Assembly: GCA_945787325.1 (NCBI GenBank)
Contig: CALZHP010000025.1
Span: forward strand, 1 to 35,320
Source of the DNA: an uncultured Desulfobulbaceae bacterium
GTDB taxonomy: Bacteria; Desulfobacterota; Desulfobulbia; Desulfobulbales; BM004
DNA: 35,320 bases
Direction of reading: 5' to 3'
The notes under the pieces were generated by a model. The model made no database searches. It was not told the DNA's origin and was given only the letters and a program-made list of their open reading frames with translations. How positions within the stretch are numbered: position 1 is the first letter of the stretch; each line of letters opens with the position of its first letter. Below are positions 26,550 to 34,949 of the stretch, one piece after another. The translations under genes and the position numbers were made by a program.

Positions 26550-27605
26550 CTACTGATCAATAATATGAACATCCCTTTGTGGAAAGGGGATAGAGATTTT
26601 GTTCTCATCGAATGATTTATAAGCCGACTTAAGGAGGTTATGAATCTCCAGTCCTTTCAGGCTCGGGTCACCAACCCAGCAAAGCAATTCAAAGTTTACT
26701 GACGAGTCTGCAAAAGACCGAACTCGCACCCTTGGAGCAGGCTCCTCCGTAACGTTTTTATTCTCCTTCGCAACATCGAGAAGGACTTCCTCAACCTGCT
26801 GAAGGTTACTACCATATGCCACTCCAACAGGTACCCGAATCCGGAATCTTGGGATGGGGGCACTTTCATTAATAATTTTAGAAGTGGCCATTATTGAGTT
26901 GGGAATTGTAACAAGGACATCATCCCTAGTTTTTATCCTGGTCGATCGAATTCCAATTTGAACAACCTCTCCCCTTTCACCGCTGTCTAAAATAATATAG
27001 TCGCTAACCTTATAGGCATTATCGGCAAAGATACTTATTCCCCCGAAAAAGTTGGCCAAAGTGTCCTTCGCAGCCAGTGCTACCGCTATTCCTGCGATAC
27101 CTGCTGAAGCAAAAAGGGGAGTCATATCAATTTCCCAGATTGCTAGAAGCCAGAGGATACCGGCAACAATTATTACAACACGGGCAAGGTTTTTAATTAA
27201 ATAAAATAGATCTGCGCCAATTTTGCCACGACTGATAACTTTATCCTGTTTTATATGTACCAGCCTGCTAAGAACACGAATAATAGCAACCAGCCAGACA
27301 AATAATACTACAGACTGGGTAAACGCTGGCAATACTATCTTCCAAGGAGCCTGCATTTCCCTCAGAATAAGTGCATGCTGAACACCCAGACCGATTATTG
27401 TCCAGATTATAGGTACGTGCAGGTAATCTATCAGGATATCATCTACAGAGACTTTCGTTTTTTGGGCAATTTTCCGCAAAACACGGTTTATAATAATATC
27501 TGCAACTTTAGCAATAATTGCGTAAAGCAAAATAATTACAACCTGCTTTATAAGCAAATTCCCGCTTATAAATTCATGTTTATCAAGTAGAGATAGTATT
27601 TCCAT
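26550..27605 (-). CDS. MscS-family mechanosensitive channel
   Basis: Small-conductance mechanosensitive channel of the inner membrane, opening under osmotic downshock. In 351 residues there are four hydrophobic segments (about 20-40, 65-82, 92-115 and 140-157), then the glycine/alanine-rich pore helix (ASAGIAGIAVALAAKDTLANFFGGISIF, about 166-193), and the beta domain (YKVSDYIILDSGERGEVVQIGIRSTRI) followed by the alpha/beta cytoplasmic vestibule. This is one or two helices more than E. coli MscS. The ATG at 27603-27605 lies 14 bases after the Trm112-like gene, so it ends the msbA cluster. Confidence 0.92.
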   Translation of the reverse strand: MEILSLLDKHEFISGNLLIKQVVIILLYAIIAKVADIIINRVLRKIAQKTKVSVDDILIDYLHVPIIWTIIGLGVQHALILREMQAPWKIVLPAFTQSVVLFVWLVAIIRVLSRLVHIKQDKVISRGKIGADLFYLIKNLARVVIIVAGILWLLAIWEIDMTPLFASAGIAGIAVALAAKDTLANFFGGISIFADNAYKVSDYIILDSGERGEVVQIGIRSTRIKTRDDVLVTIPNSIMATSKIINESAPIPRFRIRVPVGVAYGSNLQQVEEVLLDVAKENKNVTEEPAPRVRVRSFADSSVNFELLCWVGDPSLKGLEIHNLLKSAYKSFDENKISIPFPQRDVHIIDQ

Positions 27606-27619
27606 AAGCCTTTACTTGC

Positions 27620-27787
27620 CTAATCAATTTCTTTTGCTTCATCAATCAACATAATTGGAATATCATCTCGTATTTCATAGAGCAATTTGCACGTGTCACA
27701 GATTAGACCATCCTCATCATCATTTAAGCTGAGAGAGCCCTTGCATTTTGGACAGGCCAGTATTTCCAGCAATTCTTCATTGATCAT
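27620..27787 (-). CDS. Trm112/YcaR-like small zinc-ribbon protein
   Basis: A 55-residue protein read on the minus strand from the ATG at 27785-27787, with a strong ribosome-binding site (GAGGAGG) upstream. It begins MINEELLEILACPKCKGSL and has two Cys pairs, Cys12/Cys15 and Cys30/Cys33, with the ending DIPIMLIDEA typical of the Trm112 / UPF0434 (YcaR) family. In eukaryotes and archaea Trm112 activates methyltransferases; in bacteria the role is not settled, but the gene often sits near lipid A or Kdo genes (msbA, lpxK, kdsB). The msbA neighbour here agrees with that. It is 42 bases after msbA and 14 before the MscS gene. Confidence 0.88.
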   Translation of the reverse strand: MINEELLEILACPKCKGSLSLNDDEDGLICDTCKLLYEIRDDIPIMLIDEAKEID

Positions 27788-27829
27788 GATGTCCTCCTCG
27801 GCAACAATATAAAATATGTCATTAAGTCT

Positions 27830-29560
27830 TTAATCCTTAAACTGCATTTCATGAAGTGTAGTATACACACCTTTAAGCGGTAAAAGGTATTCATGGGTTC
27901 CCTCTTCTACAATGCGTCCATCTTGAATAACAATAATTCTATCAGCATTTCTAACTGTCGATAACCTGTGAGCTATAACAAAAGTTGTTCTATCTTTCAT
28001 CAGATTTACCAAAGCTTCCTGCACTTCCCTCTCCGACTCTGTATCCAATGAAGATGTCGCCTCATCGAGAATAAGAATAGGAGCATTTTTCAACAATGCC
28101 CTGGCAATTGAAATGCGCTGCCTCTCACCGCCTGAGAGCCTCGCTCCTGACTCACCAATAACCGTATCAAAACCCTCTGGGAGTTGTTTAATAAAGTCTA
28201 AAGCGTAAGCAGCTAACGCGGCAGATTCAATATCTTCATCTGAACTTTCTGAGGAGCCATAAGCAATGTTATTCTTTACTGTATCATTAAACAGTATCGT
28301 TTGCTGGGTTACGATACCTGTCTGGTTTCGCAATGAATTGAGAGTGACATCCCGAATATCATGGCCATCAATAGAAATTGAGCCAGAGGTGACATCCGCA
28401 AAGCGTGGGATAAGATTAACAAAAGTTGATTTTCCGCCGCCGCTGGACCCTACTAATGCGATTACTTCACCATTTCTTACATTGAGGTTAATATCCTTTA
28501 AAACATTTGTAGAACCATCGTAGCTAAAATACACATGCTCAAATATGATAGTATCCTGAAGTGTTGGTAGTACTATAGCATTATTCTTTTCAGCAACATC
28601 AGACTGGATGTCCAGCAATGTAAAGACACGAACTGCTGCGGCAACTCCTTGTTGAAAGGTGTTATTAACCTTACTGAGCCCCTTTAATGGTTCGTAAATC
28701 ATTATAAGCGCGCCCAGAAAAGAGAAAAAAGAGCCCGTGGTGGATGTTCCATTTAAGACCTGCATACCCCCATACCAGGTAACAAAGGCAATACCGAAAC
28801 CGCCGAATATTTCATTTACAGGGTGCGCCAGACAATGATATTTTGCATCACGCATGATGATAGAAAAAAGTTTGTCCAGCATTGTGGAGAATCTCGTTGC
28901 CTCCTTTTCTTCCATGCAAAATGCTTTGACAATTCGGTTACCTGTAATGGTTTCGTAAAGGATATTCGAAACAAGAGCTGTCGTTTCCTGGTTTTGTGTA
29001 CTTAGCTTTCTATGCTTCCTTCCAAACTGCACAATCGGGTAAATGAGCATCGGCAGGAATATCATAGAAATAATAGCTAACTGCCAGTTCATATAGAAAA
29101 CTACGATTATCATGCCAACAATAGTAAAAAAGTCCTTCATTACACCAATTAAAACATGGGAAACAGCTCCTTGAATAAGTGTAACATCTGATATAACACG
29201 TGAAATTAATTCACCGGTGGGAGTTTTATGAAAGAACGAAAGTGGAAGAGACTGAACGTGAACATATATTTTGTTTCGAAGATCTCGAATAACACTTTGC
29301 CCCACCTTGTTAAGCAAGTATTCATACCCATAATGAAATGCACCTTTAAAAATAAAAACTAGCACCAACGCCGCAGGTACAAGTTTCATCATTAAGCGAT
29401 CCTGCTCAATAAAAATCTTATCAATGAGCGGTTGAATCATGTATGCCTGAAGGGCACTGAATAGCGCAACCATGATCATGAAGAACATTGCTATAAATAG
29501 CCAACCACGGTATATCTTAACGAGTTCTAGTATTCTTGGGAAAGTCTCTTTATCACGCAT
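27830..29560 (-). CDS. msbA: Lipid A export ABC transporter MsbA
   Basis: Homodimeric ABC exporter that flips lipid A-core across the inner membrane. The 576 residues contain one six-helix transmembrane domain (about 20-310, with SFFHKTPTGELISRV typical of MsbA) and one nucleotide-binding domain: Walker A GSSGGGKST at 371-379, signature LSGGERQR at 475-482, Walker B ILILDE at 495-500 and the H-loop in VIAHRLSTV. The start codon is one base after the stop of the upstream phosphatase gene, implying translational coupling. A general multidrug exporter is the alternative, but size, motifs and the YcaR-like neighbour favour MsbA. Confidence 0.9.
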   Translation of the reverse strand: MRDKETFPRILELVKIYRGWLFIAMFFMIMVALFSALQAYMIQPLIDKIFIEQDRLMMKLVPAALVLVFIFKGAFHYGYEYLLNKVGQSVIRDLRNKIYVHVQSLPLSFFHKTPTGELISRVISDVTLIQGAVSHVLIGVMKDFFTIVGMIIVVFYMNWQLAIISMIFLPMLIYPIVQFGRKHRKLSTQNQETTALVSNILYETITGNRIVKAFCMEEKEATRFSTMLDKLFSIIMRDAKYHCLAHPVNEIFGGFGIAFVTWYGGMQVLNGTSTTGSFFSFLGALIMIYEPLKGLSKVNNTFQQGVAAAVRVFTLLDIQSDVAEKNNAIVLPTLQDTIIFEHVYFSYDGSTNVLKDINLNVRNGEVIALVGSSGGGKSTFVNLIPRFADVTSGSISIDGHDIRDVTLNSLRNQTGIVTQQTILFNDTVKNNIAYGSSESSDEDIESAALAAYALDFIKQLPEGFDTVIGESGARLSGGERQRISIARALLKNAPILILDEATSSLDTESEREVQEALVNLMKDRTTFVIAHRLSTVRNADRIIVIQDGRIVEEGTHEYLLPLKGVYTTLHEMQFKD

Positions 29561-29561
29561 T

Positions 29562-30221
29562 TTATATTAATAAAGGTATACTAATAAAATCTTTTTCAGG
29601 AAGAATAAGGCAGGTGAGCTTGCCGCCATACACTGCACCCGTATCTATCGCAATCTTATTTTCTTCAAATCGGGGAGTATCATAGGGAGTGTGTCCGAAA
29701 ATAACTTTCTTGTCAAAATCATGGTTTGATCTGATAAATTTTTCACGAGCCCAAAGCAACCATGAAGTGGATTGCTGAGACAAGTGAACTCCTGGTTTAA
29801 CTCCCGCATGTACATAAATATAATTTTCGTCCTCCCAATGTGTTAGAAGATTTTCTCTCAAAAAATGAATATGATCGTCTGGAAGTTTATTGAGTGCCTC
29901 TCCGCCAGATTTACTAGAAATTCCATAGCTTTTCAGGGTCTTGTCACCCCCCATCATGAGAAAAAATTCCTCATCATTTCCCGCAAGAAAATTCAGAAAC
30001 ATCTGTTCATGATTTCCCATAAGGGTGATACAGTTTTGAGCATACCGTTTTTTTAATTTTATCAATTCTGAAATTACAAGACTGGAATCGGGGCCCCGAT
30101 TAATATAGTCACCTAAAAAAATTAAGAAATCAGTATCAGGATCAGGGTTTATTTTGTTTAATAATGCCATCATGGTTCGATGGCAGCCGTGAATATCACC
30201 AATTACGTATTTACGACTCAT
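29562..30221 (-). CDS. PP1-type metallophosphoesterase (Ser/Thr phosphatase-like)
   Basis: A 219-residue calcineurin-like phosphoesterase of the bacterial PrpA/PrpE/ApaH-like group. All metal-binding blocks are present: GDIHG at 8-12, GDYINRGPDS at 37-46, GNHEQ at 69-73, VHAG at 137-140, and GHTP at 176-179, ending in the IDTGAVYGGKLTCL block typical of the group. Substrate could be phosphoproteins or diadenosine polyphosphates; the sequence does not decide. It is the first gene of the cluster with msbA, with which it is coupled (one base between stop and start), an association I cannot explain. Confidence 0.87.
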   Translation of the reverse strand: MSRKYVIGDIHGCHRTMMALLNKINPDPDTDFLIFLGDYINRGPDSSLVISELIKLKKRYAQNCITLMGNHEQMFLNFLAGNDEEFFLMMGGDKTLKSYGISSKSGGEALNKLPDDHIHFLRENLLTHWEDENYIYVHAGVKPGVHLSQQSTSWLLWAREKFIRSNHDFDKKVIFGHTPYDTPRFEENKIAIDTGAVYGGKLTCLILPEKDFISIPLLI

Positions 30222-30281
30222 AGAATATTATTTGTTAATGATGAGTTGGAATATATAAGAAAATATATTTATTGATATCAA

Positions 30282-30315
30282 GGTGTGATTTTTTTGCAAC
30301 AGGAGAAATCCCACC
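30282..30315 (-). repeat. Imperfect hairpin after the TPR lipoprotein gene
   Basis: GGTGTGATTT (30282-30291) can pair with AAATCCCACC (30306-30315) with one mismatch, around a 14-base loop. It lies 21 bases past the stop at 30337 in minus-strand sense and could end or attenuate that transcript before the phosphatase gene. No T-run follows, so terminator function is doubtful. Confidence 0.3.
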
Positions 30316-30336
30316 AAGAAATTTAATTATAATTGA

Positions 30337-32616
30337 TTATAATTTCAAACTATTAAGTAATTCTTCTGCTGCCTGGCGTTCGGAAAAATCAACTTTACTT
30401 GAAACACTAATTTTAAGCTCTTCACGGGCCTCTTCAAGTTTGCCCAAAGCATTATATGCCAATGCACGATGATATCTGAAAACAGGCATTTGGGGCTGAG
30501 CATCTATTGCTTGAGAGAATTGGGCAACGGCAAGGCTGTATGATCCCCGTTTATAATGTACCCATCCCAATGTATCACTAATGCTAGGATTATTTGGAAT
30601 CTGCTTCTTAGCAAGCATTGCAAGGCGTAATGCTTCAGCTAAGTCGGGATTATCATCTTCAGCAAGAAGCCATGCCAGGTTATTTGCAGCAGGCGCATAT
30701 TTGGGTGAAATTTCAAGAACCTTTTGATAGTTTTCTTTTGCACCTTCTTTGTCTCCAAGCTGGTCAAGTAAGCCTCCTAATTCCATGTATGCAGGAATAT
30801 AATTTGGTGAGTTTTTTATTATTTGGCTGTATTGAGATATTGCTTCTTCAGAATTACCCTTGATTCTTAATATATTCGCAATCCCCATTACAGGCTGTGG
30901 AGAATCTGGAACAATTTCTTGAACATTTCGATAATGCATCAAAGCTTCGTCATAAGATTTTTTTCTTAATAAAAGACCTGCTAATAGGCTTAAATGCCCA
31001 GGATTTTGAGGGGCTTTTTCTATTTGAATTTTAATCCTTTTAATGGCGTCTTCGGGTTTATTTATTTGTAAACTGACACCCGCTAAAGATGCAAGAGCAG
31101 CTGTAAATCCGGGCTCAATATTAAGGGCTTTTTCAAAATCTTTAACAGCCTTATCTGTTTCATTTTGGGCTAGGTGTGCAAGGCCTTTATTATGAAGAAC
31201 TTCAATATTATCTGGAAGAACTTTATTAATCTGTTCAAAAACTTTTTGGGCCTTTTCAAAATCTTTTAATATCAAATAACTTTTACCTATTATTAATGCT
31301 GCTCTAAAATTTCCAGGTTCAAAACGTAAAGCTTGCTCTGCCTCCTTTTTAGAGGCATCATACTCTCCTTTCAGAAAATTGTGATGCGCCAAAATTGTAT
31401 GTGATTTAGAGTCTCTCGGGCTGTGTTTAACAGCTTCAATAGCGGCATTATGAGAAAGTTCCAATTCACCAGAACTCATAAGAGCGACAGATTTATAGTA
31501 ATAGGCCTCTCCATTTCTTGGAAACTCTTTAGTTACATAATCAAGCAAAGGAAGAGCATCGGCAAACTTTTTTTCTGTAACTAGTAGTTTTGCTTTTAAG
31601 AGACTCGCTCCACCGTGCTTATTGTCTTCTTTTAGAATTTCATCTACAATCTCAGCTGTATCTGAATATTTTTTCTCATCAAAGTACATTTCTGCAAGGA
31701 TTGTTTTAATATCAAAAGGTCTATCAGATTTTTCTATAGCTTCATTATATGCTTTTTCTGCTGCATCAAATTTATTTTGCATACGATAAAAATTACCTTG
31801 AAGGACATATAACTCAGGAGAACCTTCACTTACCTCAACACCTTTAGCAAGTTTATTCTCAGCTTTTTCAAATTCGCCCATTTGTATATATATTGAAGCA
31901 AGACTGATATAAGGTTGTGGTGATTCAGAATTATTTTGAACTTGCTTATTCAAAAAAGATATAGCCTTATCAAATTCCTGCCGGGAGATGTAAAAAGAAA
32001 CTAGTGTCTGATTGAAAAAAATATTATTGGGAGAAATCTCGACCGCTTTAAGAAGTGCTGATTCTGCCTCATCTAACATATCTTGAGCTGCAAACACCTT
32101 TGCCTTAGTAATATAAAATTTCCCAACATCAGATTCAATTTCCAAAGCCTTGTTAATGTTCTTCTCTGCCTCACCTACTTCTCCATCTAAAAGGTTGATA
32201 TTTGAATAAAGGTTTAAAGCTTCTGCATTATCAGGTGAATTACTTAATATCTTTTCTATATTTACTTTACTTTCTTGTGTGTTTTTGCTGATAAAATACA
32301 TCTCGGCCGTCTTTAAAAGTGCATCATGGTTGCTTGGGTCCAGGGATGCTGCTCTTTCAAGTTGACTGAAAGCTTTTTGGGGATCTTTTACCTTTAAATA
32401 AGCTAAGCCAAGTTGATAACGGGCTTCTGCATATTTGGGATCAATCTGAACTGCGTTTTTAAATTCAATTATTGCTGACTTTGTGTTTTCATTTTGAATG
32501 TATTCCATCCCTTTTTGAAAATGGGCCATTTTCTTTTCTTCAGGATTTGAACAACCGGTTATTAAAAATATTGACATTATTACTATTAATAATAATTGGA
32601 TCATTGTTCTGTTCAT
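30337..32616 (-). CDS. prsT: TPR-repeat lipoprotein, PrsT-like (exosortase/PEP-CTERM type EPS system)
   Basis: A 759-residue lipoprotein counted from the ATG at 32614-32616, which has AAGGAC seven bases upstream; an in-frame upstream start would place 16 basic/aromatic residues before the signal. The signal peptide ends in the lipobox LITGC. The rest is tandem tetratricopeptide repeats throughout, recognisable by recurring segments such as DPKYAEARYQLGLAYL and EPGFTAALASLAGVSL. This resembles the PrsT family found beside exosortase (XrtA) exopolysaccharide genes, though somewhat shorter than typical members. It probably scaffolds the export machinery in the periplasm. It is divergent from the polysaccharide export gene at 32966, which supports the assignment; no exosortase is in the window. 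Confidence 0.75.
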   Translation of the reverse strand: MNRTMIQLLLIVIMSIFLITGCSNPEEKKMAHFQKGMEYIQNENTKSAIIEFKNAVQIDPKYAEARYQLGLAYLKVKDPQKAFSQLERAASLDPSNHDALLKTAEMYFISKNTQESKVNIEKILSNSPDNAEALNLYSNINLLDGEVGEAEKNINKALEIESDVGKFYITKAKVFAAQDMLDEAESALLKAVEISPNNIFFNQTLVSFYISRQEFDKAISFLNKQVQNNSESPQPYISLASIYIQMGEFEKAENKLAKGVEVSEGSPELYVLQGNFYRMQNKFDAAEKAYNEAIEKSDRPFDIKTILAEMYFDEKKYSDTAEIVDEILKEDNKHGGASLLKAKLLVTEKKFADALPLLDYVTKEFPRNGEAYYYKSVALMSSGELELSHNAAIEAVKHSPRDSKSHTILAHHNFLKGEYDASKKEAEQALRFEPGNFRAALIIGKSYLILKDFEKAQKVFEQINKVLPDNIEVLHNKGLAHLAQNETDKAVKDFEKALNIEPGFTAALASLAGVSLQINKPEDAIKRIKIQIEKAPQNPGHLSLLAGLLLRKKSYDEALMHYRNVQEIVPDSPQPVMGIANILRIKGNSEEAISQYSQIIKNSPNYIPAYMELGGLLDQLGDKEGAKENYQKVLEISPKYAPAANNLAWLLAEDDNPDLAEALRLAMLAKKQIPNNPSISDTLGWVHYKRGSYSLAVAQFSQAIDAQPQMPVFRYHRALAYNALGKLEEAREELKISVSSKVDFSERQAAEELLNSLKL

Positions 32617-32712
32617 TATGTTTGTCCTTTTATAGAAATATTTGTTGCTGTTAAAAATCCACAATAAACTTCTAAATAAGTCAAAGTACTATATAACAAA
32701 TTTAACTTTTGG

Positions 32713-32811
32713 TTCAAATGATTTGAATTATTTCTTACTCCAGTTTCAACAAATTGACGGAAAAATCTTTAACAAATTTAATAAAATGTAAAATTTTGTT
32801 CGAATTTTCGA
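32713..32811. promoter_or_regulatory. Two palindromes in the divergent EPS intergenic region
   Basis: TTCAAAT-G-ATTTGAA (32713-32727) is a perfect 15-base palindrome; TTCGAA-TT-TTCGAA (32798-32811) is a second dyad. They flank the candidate plus-strand promoter at 32754-32781. The first also overlaps TTGAAC, a possible -35 box for the minus-strand lipoprotein gene. Both could be regulator sites shared by the divergent units. Nothing else is evident in this AT-rich gap. Confidence 0.4.
32754..32781 (+). promoter_or_regulatory. Candidate sigma-70 promoter for the polysaccharide export genes
   Basis: TTGACG (32754-32759), 16 bases, TTTAAT (32776-32781); both are five of six against consensus. 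It would give a leader of about 175 bases before the gene at 32966. Confidence 0.45.
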
Positions 32812-32965
32812 ATAATATACGCTATTTTTCTTTGGATTTTTTCAAAATTCTGAATTTGGTTAAAAGCTTTACCTCGATTTCATGTTTCATTTTTCTTTGG
32901 GTAATTAATTTTGCTTTTAATAACATGGCGGCCAATATGAATAGTTTATTTGGGGGAAATGTATC

Positions 32966-33553
32966 ATGAATATTTTCGCACTTAACAATCGTGTTATGAT
33001 TTTTATCCTAACCTTATTGACTTTCTGCTTCATTTCTTCTGTCTCAACCACTTATGCTGCAAAAAATGATGCCAATTACCAAATTGGACTTGGAGATATT
33101 ATTGAGGTACAGGTTTGGAAAGAACCTGAACTTTCTAGAACACAGCCTGTACGTATTGACGGCCGTATCTCTCTTCCCCTAATAGGTGACATTGAAGCAG
33201 TCGGCAGAACAACTAGTGAACTTGCTAACTATCTAGAAATTCAATTCAGCAAAATTGTGACTGAACCAGCTGTTTCTGTTATGTTAACTGAAAGCAGAAG
33301 TTGGAAATATTATGTTGTAGGCCAGATTACTGATCCTGGCGAGTTCACCATCGACTACCCTATAACAATATTGCAGGCTATCGCAAGAAGCGGCGGGTTT
33401 CTTGAATGGGCAAAGACAAGTAAAATATCAATAATCAGAAGAAAGGAAGGCAATGAAATCATATTAACCTTTGACTATGAAGCATTAGTCAAAGGTAATA
33501 ACCTTGGACAAAATATTTTAATTTCACCGGGTGATACAATAATTGTTCCTTAA
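32966..33553 (+). CDS. Polysaccharide export protein (Wza/EpsE-like, short)
   Basis: Periplasmic/outer-membrane polysaccharide export protein of 195 residues. A signal peptide (about 1-31, ending TTYAA) is followed by the Poly_export domain (YQIGLGDIIEVQVWKEPELS, RIDGRISLPLIGDIEAVGRT) and one SLBB domain (YYVVGQITDPGEFTI to the C-terminus, ending ISPGDTIIVP). There is no lipobox cysteine, unlike E. coli Wza, and it lacks the long C-terminal part; this short form is common in exosortase-type EPS loci. The ATG at 32966 has GGGGG upstream. It begins the plus-strand EPS transcript. Confidence 0.9.
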   Translation: MNIFALNNRVMIFILTLLTFCFISSVSTTYAAKNDANYQIGLGDIIEVQVWKEPELSRTQPVRIDGRISLPLIGDIEAVGRTTSELANYLEIQFSKIVTEPAVSVMLTESRSWKYYVVGQITDPGEFTIDYPITILQAIARSGGFLEWAKTSKISIIRRKEGNEIILTFDYEALVKGNNLGQNILISPGDTIIVP

Positions 33554-33571
33554 CAAAATGGGGTAAATATT

Positions 33572-34852
33572 ATGAAACGACACTTGTGTTACAGTTTATT
33601 ACTATTAATTTGTACCTCACTAATCCTGACTGAAACATCATCAAGTAGGGAAAATATCCTAAGCGGATCAATATCTGTTCGCCAAGGTTATGACAACAAT
33701 ATCAACAGGACAGATTCAGACCATATTTCAAGAACATATACAACAATACTGCCAGGTATCACCTTGAATTCTCGGGGTAGCAACGATAATTTTACTTTTG
33801 ACTATTCAATAGGGTACACAGAGGATAATGAAAGAACAGACAGTGAAATTGACCACTATCTTTCACTTGTCGCCGAAAAGGATGTGTCCTCACAGTTTCG
33901 TATAGAAATTTCTGAAGCTTACACCCGATCTGACAACTCATATTTGTATGCCGAAGGGGTGGAACGGGAAATAGTACTTACAGGAGACCGAATTAATGAT
34001 CGCTTCTGGACGAATGAAGCGGCTATTCGAACTGATTTCGAATATTACCGAGATAGCATTTTATCCTTTGGATATATTCATAATATCCTTGATAATGAAA
34101 GCTTAACATCGAGCGATTATGTAAGGCACAATCCATTTGTAGAACTGTCATATCGGTTCTCTCCACAGTGGAGTATTCTTACTACCTATAATTATATTAA
34201 TGGCAACTTTGATTTTGAAGATGACCTTGAAACTCACAATCCGAGCATACGGTTAAATTACAGGTCAAATCCGCAAAATCTTTATTTTGGAACTTACGAG
34301 TATAATGAAACAGACTACGATGGCACAAGTGTAGATTATGAGGTTCACATCGGACATCTTGGGTGGGAACATCAAATTGATCATCAGACTGACCTTGTAA
34401 TTTCCGCAGGAGCAGCTGAAATCGACAATCCCAATGAGCAGGCGTTTAGTTATGATGCATTATTAATAAAGAGGTTACAGCGCGGGGTATTAACTATAGA
34501 GGGATCCGGGGGGATTGACGAACGTCAATTCTTAGGTGAAAACGATGGGGATTTCGATGATCTTACTAAATTCTGGTCTGCTGGAAGCACTTTGACTTTC
34601 CAGCTGGCCGAAAGAATATCATCAGACATGAATGTGGTATACAGAAATGATGAGTTCATTAACCGTTCTCCGGTTAACACTGAAAAATCCTTTACTGCCG
34701 GATTAGGATTATCTTGGAATTTTTATAGATGGTTTACTATTGCCACTCGATATTCATACCGACAAGTTGATGCTGATATTGCTTCAGACGATTATGATAA
34801 CCACAGGGTATATGTTGAGCTGTCCGCAGCAAAAGAACTGTGGCGCTGGTAG
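33572..34852 (+). CDS. Outer-membrane beta-barrel protein of the EPS locus
   Basis: A 426-residue exported protein with a signal peptide (about 1-26) and then a series of alternating, aromatic-rich strands separated by acidic turns (for example FTFDYSIGYTEDN, WSILTTYNYINGNF, FTIATRYSYRQVDAD). The end, YVELSAAKELWRW, has a terminal aromatic residue as in beta-barrel insertion signals. It resembles the PEP-CTERM-associated outer-membrane protein family (TIGR03016-type), a probable porin for polysaccharide, by position and character rather than by a catalytic motif. GGGG lies about eight bases before the ATG, and it starts 18 bases after the export protein gene. Confidence 0.75.
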   Translation: MKRHLCYSLLLLICTSLILTETSSSRENILSGSISVRQGYDNNINRTDSDHISRTYTTILPGITLNSRGSNDNFTFDYSIGYTEDNERTDSEIDHYLSLVAEKDVSSQFRIEISEAYTRSDNSYLYAEGVEREIVLTGDRINDRFWTNEAAIRTDFEYYRDSILSFGYIHNILDNESLTSSDYVRHNPFVELSYRFSPQWSILTTYNYINGNFDFEDDLETHNPSIRLNYRSNPQNLYFGTYEYNETDYDGTSVDYEVHIGHLGWEHQIDHQTDLVISAGAAEIDNPNEQAFSYDALLIKRLQRGVLTIEGSGGIDERQFLGENDGDFDDLTKFWSAGSTLTFQLAERISSDMNVVYRNDEFINRSPVNTEKSFTAGLGLSWNFYRWFTIATRYSYRQVDADIASDDYDNHRVYVELSAAKELWRW

Positions 34853-34949
34853 AACAGCTTTTGTAATAATTGCGTTCTTTAATCCACATATTTCTTGGTT
34901 AAATAATTCTTCTAATACATGATTACAAATAGCACTTTATTATTACATT

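Noticed and set aside
32754-32969. A 71-codon open frame upstream of the polysaccharide export gene
   Set aside because: Its TTG start coincides with a good -35 box, there is no ribosome-binding site, and composition is that of AT-rich noncoding DNA.
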